Assembly (NCBI RefSeq): GCF_032362555.1
Contig: NC_083529.1
Location: 4,526,001-4,590,000, forward strand
Direction: 5' to 3'
Length of the DNA: 64,000 nt
Source: Amyelois transitella
Taxonomy: Eukaryota; Arthropoda; Insecta; Lepidoptera; Pyralidae
Shown here: in pieces, positions 58,201 to 64,000 of the stretch
How the letters are laid out: every line of letters begins with the position of its first letter
Numbering within the stretch: position 1 is the first letter of the stretch
Program-made: the position numbers and the translations under genes
The notes under the pieces: model-generated
The model's input: the letters and a program-made list of their open reading frames with translations, nothing else
The model's database searches: none
What the model was told of the DNA's origin: nothing

Positions 58201-58974
58201 GAATACTTACTTGCATCGCAGTTGCATAATATAAAAGGATGGCCATAAAATTTGATTTGGACATGAATTAAATTTTCATGTATTTGTTGGGAGATTTATA
58301 TGCTTCGTTTTCCGAGACTAACCTAAACTTTCGTTGTGTACTATATAAACTATAAATGAAATGAATACAAAGAAATATGATATATGGTAATTCGTGAATC
58401 GAATTACCTAATCACGCGTGAATGGAATCAAAATACTGATTGTAATTTATTGCACTTATAATTAATGTATAAGGGTAAAAACACCCCATGCAGGTAACAT
58501 TGGATTCCCACGAGTCAAAAAACGGGGGCTCTCCATTTTACAAGGGAGTTGCGCTGCATATCCCTCAGTACATTTAAGACTGTCTAAATTTGTAAGCGAT
58601 TCAGGTGACGTGTCTCTTTTTAATCGTGTGGTTCCCATGACCCTAATGACTGTCAATTGTATGGTGATTTTCGGACTTCCTAATCTTGTTGCATTGGAAC
58701 TTGCGACGAGATTGTAAAGTATAGGAAGGGTACTTGATTAGTCTGCTTATTAGTAATTTCTAGAATGTGTTTCTTTTATTACAGTTTTGGTTGTAACTTT
58801 GATCAGTGTTTGTTACACTCTGTTTTGTTTAATTTCATCTCAATGTCGTATCATAGGGATTACCGCTTCATTATATTGTTACTTGTTTAATCGATATTTG
58901 AGAATTTGTCTGAACCAAGTTCGAAGCGAAGCCGAAAATTTTTAAAACAAATATGCTCGGTTCAGTCAATTCGG

Positions 58975-59029
58975 CGCTGTGAACAACTCTTTCATACCTG
59001 AAACAGGTATGAAAGAGTTGTTCACAGCG
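58975..59029. repeat. Perfect palindrome, 26-bp arms, 3-nt loop
   Basis: CGCTGTGAACAACTCTTTCA then TACCTG at 58975-59000 is mirrored exactly at 59004-59029 around AAA. The longest perfect hairpin in the window outside the transposons. Confidence 0.95.
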
Positions 59030-59284
59030 TTCTTGGCACTGTACAATTTTGAAAGGGGAATTTCAATTGTAAAGATTCCCAATAAACAGAAGTGCATTGC
59101 CCTTTAAATGGGTTATTTGCACTAAGAAATTGTAACAAGAACAAGTTTTATTTTAATATACGAATTAGGAAATATATCCGCGACTATTAAAATAATACAC
59201 GAATTATCATCACAATGGTTAGGGGCTTAATCACCTTGATAGGGATGATCTGATGTAGGTATAATTCCGGGGTCGAATAGCGTT

Positions 59285-59425
59285 TTGTTATTGGTCGACG
59301 GCATCCCCCGGTGGCGTTGCGCGAGCGCAGCTGCGCGGCAATCAACGTGGCTTTGTGCGTGGGGGGCGCAGATGGCCGCTCCCGTCGATTCACTACCAAC
59401 GCGATAAATCGATCCCGCGGTACAT
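59285..59425. other. Short CpG-rich island
   Basis: GGTGGCGTTGCGCGAGCGCA, GCTGCGCGGC and AGATGGCCGCTCC in otherwise AT-rich DNA. All reading frames are open for 60-70 codons on the minus strand, none recognised. Could be a promoter, an unrecognised exon or a transposon piece. Confidence 0.35.
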
Positions 59426-59429
59426 TTGA

Positions 59430-62400
59430 TAAGTATTTCGGTCATTCCGGCATGTGTTATGGTAATTTCGTATGCTCAATGATGACAGGTTGGATATTGT
59501 AATAAAAAGTTGGGTAAATTAAGGACGACATTTTAATGAGAGAAATATACCTACCTACATCTGTTGAAAATTTGTTATATCACGTAGTTTACAAAATCAA
59601 TCAAGTAAAATTAATAAAATATAAAGCGATAACAAAATGTGTTAACTATTCAAATAAAACAATCGAAAAATGGCACATTTATGTGTATCGGAAACTAAAT
59701 GCCACTGTAATGGTAGTAGTTTCGGAGCACTTCAGGATCAAACAAAATTAATGATTTCTTTTTTAATCGATATTTGACAGACCACCAACGAAATGGGTTA
59801 AACTTAACACGTTTCCAAAAAAAACTTCATTCAAGGTACCGTTCGAAAATCAAATTCCCTTTAATTGCTAATCGCCATCGTAAATTTGCCGTTCGTTGAC
59901 ACGTGGTTAAAGCCAGATGGCACATCACCTGCTCTTGTTCGATGAATACTGTCTGCAATCGAGACATTGCGGAACTCGATTCACCCGGGACCGCATTCTT
60001 ATGCGAATTCCCAACACTACACCTCGGTCGTTGACTTTAGAACATTTTTGAAATCAAATGACATTATCTTTTTTTTTCAAAGTTAGGCAAAGAATTTTGT
60101 CGCCAGCAAAATAATCATCTGACATAAAGCAATAAACTCCTGGCGTTTGGAACAATGACCTCATACAATAAACACAATCTTCCTCTCAAGAGGCCCCTCG
60201 CTCCCAATCTGTTTCACATAACTGGGTTCTATCAACTATGGTCACGTTTTATGCCATAATTCCTTTTGAAATAGCCAAGGCTATTTCAGCTTTAGCTGTG
60301 TCGCGACTGTTAAAAGCATGAATTTGTCGTCAAGCAGTATTTATTAAAAGAAAAGAATTTATGATCGTCCTATTAGACGTATTAAAGGGTAAAATAAATA
60401 TAAACAAATGGCTCATTACAGCTTTCTCTTAAACACCTTTGCAGCGCGTGCTAGCCCGTAATTGTAAAACGATATAATAAGGGGAGGAAGTATAAAAAAA
60501 TATAAAATACAGGGGGTAGAGAAATGTCAGGCCATGTGCGCGGGGGCGAGTCATTGTACTCCGTCTTGAGACATTAATCTTGAGGAATATAGGGGAAATG
60601 CCCAGGTGAACACCCTTACTGGACCTTTGTACCTTAACAATACAATTTTTTTTTGTATAAAAGTCACCTAAAGTTTTCACCTTTGAATTTGTTTTACTGA
60701 GCAATTGAAGATTTTTGTTTTGATAACCATTTATTTAACATCTGTTGGTGAAGTCGCAGTGTAGAAAGGTGATTGATATAAGTACTATAAATACTAAGAA
60801 TAAAGATTATGTTTAATGAGCAAAGCAAATGTATAATACACGCAAAAGTTATTTGTTTATCATCTCGTGAAGGATTATTTTGAAAAATTAAAGATTTTCA
60901 TCAAGCAAGTTCTTATTTCTTATTTGACGAAAGTTGTCTTACCTATGTTATGATCAACAGATGCAGTTATCTTTTTGTAGATAGAGACGATTTGCTAAAC
61001 ACACGCGTCTGTTTGACTAACAAGCAAAAAGTTAAAAGGGGCTTGTGTCATCCTCCACGGCATATGGTCGAGCCATTGACGCGTTTGTTTCCAAAAAAAA
61101 AAATATAAACCCCTGTACGGAAGTTACTTCCACCTTTTTTTTCTGCTTTTGACACTACATTGTTTGAAATTGAAATTCAATTATCTCATCACCTAATAAA
61201 AGTATGCAAATTGTTGTATGTCTTTTAGATTATTTTCTTCTCTTCATCAGGAATTCTCCTATTTAAAACAAGGGATTTGTCGGTTTTTATTTTATTTTTT
61301 CACGTGGGTATCTTTGTTGAAGGTGGTGTTTAATTGTCACAACTATGCATATTTTATTCTCCGCTATGGCTTCGTTCTAAATGACATGCTTATTTTAACT
61401 TGACACAAACTATTATTTCTTTAAGTTTATTCAAATACGTGTAAGATTTCGAAGATAAAAACAGCGCATTAATAATTTTTGCACATGACCAGATAACTTA
61501 GATGGGCTCCGTGAGAATCGGACCTCATAAAATAAAAAGACAAGGACTTTGAGAAATTCGCATTCAACCCATGGGTTTTATCTTTTGTTATTAAATCCCA
61601 CGTGAGCTATCCTTTCAGAACTATGTCTATTTGTCTATGTTAGAAGGGATATGAACCTGTTTCTTTTGTTGCATCTTTTCTATAGGGGACATTATTAATC
61701 ACAGTCTGTGCTTAGAGATAACCTTTCATGACCATTGAATATGTATGTTTTATTATTCTCTAATGCAAAAGCTTTACATTTTGATCAACTCTGTTTTCTT
61801 TAACTTTTTTAGTCCACTGAAAATAATTTTACCTACCTTTAGTTTTTTTTATCTAGTTTCAAACTATTTAGTTAAAAAATATTCCGCTGCAGGTTGTGGA
61901 TTGTTTAGGAAATATATTTTCTATGTCGTTAAAAAGCTGATAAGGATCATTTAATATTTTCTTCCCTCCAAGATCGATAAAATAATTGGCCAAAGATTTG
62001 CTTTACTTAACTAGCTATTTTCATTGTTGAAAACTACAGTTACCACGTATTATATCCACTCTCTGTGCTTTGTGATTATATCATATCGATGATAATTATA
62101 TTTCCATTATTTTCTTTAAATCTGACTTCCTCTGTGTTCTGTGCTTCAAACATGTTATTGGCGACATGTAAAACAATCCCATTCATCTCAGCCAAAGGAT
62201 GTAAACAATCAGTTCCAGTCCACCGATTAGACGGTATTGGATTACGCAAGGCCACACGTAGACCACATGACTTTCTGGAATCGCTTTCTCACACAGATTC
62301 CGGTGTTATATTACAATAAAAACTAACTATGGCTAAGTTTGTGTTGATAGGACCTCTAGAACTACAGGTGATACTGTAGTCACAGTCACTAAACACGAAA

Positions 62401-63164
62401 TCTAGCGCTACCACGCTCAGCTATACATGATGAGAAACTAATTGTAAGTACCGATGAAATAAAATGTGACCCCACAAGAAAGGGTAAATGAGGAAATGAG
62501 TAGATCACCCGACGACGGATGAACGAAAATTATAGCTATTTAGATTGTATTGACTATATCTGAGTTATAGAAATGGTAGAAAGTAAAATCATTTAGTAGA
62601 GTTACATAGCTGGTCTCAAAATCTAGAAGACTGGCATGTATAAATGAATCAGGAGGTCTTTGTCATGCAGGGACTGAATAAGTAAAACTGACAAAATAAG
62701 TTAAAACATATTTTTTTTTAATTATAGCTAGTCATTCACTTCACTTTACAGAAAATATTGTCCAAAAACCAATGAGAGCAAAACTGGAAGCAATTATTAT
62801 TTTTAGAGCAAAAATATGACTCAATGAAGAAGTTAATCGGTCGAAATATGTTACAGCATTTAGCTATAGTGTTTTTGTAGAAATGTATTTTCAGCTTTAT
62901 AAACATCAACAGAAAGACTGAACTTGCATTTGAATTGATCGTTAGGAGACACAAAAATATTTGTCTCGTACACCAGAGCTAAGACATTATCTTTATTATT
63001 ATTGCAAATTGAAATTGACTGCATTTCAGCTTAGCGGTGTTAGTATAAGTACAATTAAAGAGACTTAATTTGATACAGTTATGCTCATTGAAATCTTAGT
63101 TTACAACATAATACAACGTTCTAAGAAGTTGTTACGGCATCTTATCAACAGGTCTCATAGGCAT
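59430..63164. other. AT-rich stretch without a supported gene
   Basis: A 10-bp-arm palindrome (TGAAATAGCC/GGCTATTTCA, 60267-60288) is the only structure noted. Open frames up to 91 codons show no family resemblance. Confidence 0.4.
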
Positions 63165-63425
63165 ACATTTCATACATGTATATAGTCACGTCTATATCCC
63201 TCACGGGGATAATTGAGTCAATAATCTTGAAAAGACTTCCACGTTCGGCTATTTGGCTTAATGATAGAACTGAAATTCAAATAGTGATGGTAGCTAGCCC
63301 ATCGCTTCAAAGAAGAATCCTAAGTATAAGCCTATTCCTTAGTCGCCTTTTACGACTTCCATGGGAAAGTGAGGGAGTAGTCCTAAATTGTTTTCTATTC
63401 GTGCCGGGAACCACACTGCACATTA
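63165..63425 (-). mobile_element. SINE-A, full length, antisense, diverged
   Basis: TACATGTATATAGTCACGTC, all internal blocks, and head CGTGCCGGGAACCACACTGC. Confidence 0.75.
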
Positions 63426-64000
63426 CATACAACACCATACTTACGTGTTGATATGTTGTTTCTGTTTCTTTCATGAAATTCGAGTAACTGTGAAATGAAT
63501 TTTTATTTTGAATTGAAAATATTTACCTACATAACGATTGAAAGCTAATGTAAGATGGATCACGATTAGGAATCGCCAGTTGAATATAGTGGTACGAAGT
63601 TAAGGTGCAACTACATTTACTTATTTATGCCGTGAAGAAAGGAACTATTCATTCATGTTAAATGTCTAGACAGTTGGCGCCAATGGTCAAATTTGTTTAC
63701 AGATCACTTGAATTTTAAGTACCTGTTGTAACATGAACATAATATTCGGAGCTGCTTATCATAAAATATGAATGACCCAAATTCTGCAAAGAATTTCAAT
63801 GTTAATTAAACTGATATCGTTTTGGGTACACCAGTAATTTTATTTAAGTATTCCATTTTTCAAAGGAAATACATTGCCGCGATTGGAGTTAGAGTAAATT
63901 ACAGGCAATTATATTGCTTAACTTGTGATTTACTCCCAAAATATTTTTCTAAAAAGGTACCTACAGTGACATGAATGTTTTATATCAATTTATTTATCAG
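63426..64000. other. Right end of the window, nothing recognised
   Basis: AT-rich; no exon that would continue the gene at 43945 was found. Confidence 0.4.

Noticed and set aside
60429..60704. 91-codon minus-strand frame
   Set aside because: No family resemblance, low-complexity aromatic-rich end, and no splice or promoter context.
1..64000. CRISPR array, operon or bacterial gene organisation
   Set aside because: No regularly spaced identical repeats and clear spliced eukaryotic genes; repeats present are transposons.

Overview
The window looks like nuclear DNA of a moth (Lepidoptera, probably a noctuoid). It is AT-rich, its genes are split by many small exons with GT/AG introns, it has no operons, and it is densely filled with short non-autonomous transposons of lepidopteran type. 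The taxonomic call is inference from the repeat families (tRNA-derived SINE, Helitron ending in CTAG, RTE-like LINE with an ATGT tail) and from how closely the proteins resemble animal orthologues.

Four protein-coding loci can be supported. (1) On the + strand, 4778-20614, a five-exon gene encodes a 409-residue membrane E3 ubiquitin ligase of the MARCH (RING-CH) family, with a complete C4HC3 finger followed by two membrane segments. (2) On the + strand, 24819-38015, thirteen exons encode a 702-residue nucleoporin Nup62 with a greatly expanded FG/LG-rich N-terminus and a conserved C-terminal coiled coil. (3) On the - strand, 42455-38806, six exons encode a 292-residue Hus1, the clamp subunit of the 9-1-1 DNA-damage checkpoint complex. 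Nup62 and Hus1 converge tail to tail with about 0.8 kb between their stop codons. (4) On the + strand from 43945, two coding exons, and probably an alternative first exon with its own promoter at 47160-47512, form the 5' end of a gene I do not recognise. Its remaining exons are not seen and probably lie beyond position 64000. All three candidate 5' exons end in phase 2, so they are interchangeable.

The rest is intronic or intergenic sequence rich in repeats. A SINE family (called SINE-A here; hairpin head, ATGT-repeat tail) has close to 30 full or partial copies. An RTE-like LINE is present as one long open copy (28890-29878, inside Nup62 intron 3) and several 5'-truncated fragments. The last 50 or so bases of SINE-A and of this LINE are clearly alike, which suggests that the LINE mobilises the SINE. 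Other elements are a tRNA-derived SINE (SINE-B), another dispersed family (repeat C), Helitron-like elements, two copies of a TA-flanked MITE, a TIR-bearing MITE, a foldback element with arms of about 185 bp in Nup62 intron 3, and a foldback element of about 1.9 kb at 48272-50162 with arms of nearly 500 bp, recurring GCCAGAC motifs and a nested MITE. Several short near-perfect palindromes with tiny loops are scattered through the right half.

The region from about 50.6 kb to 64 kb contains no gene I can support. It is probably intron of locus 4 or intergenic DNA. Splice junctions were assigned by eye from GT/AG signals, reading-frame continuity and resemblance to known families. No alignment or expression data were available.
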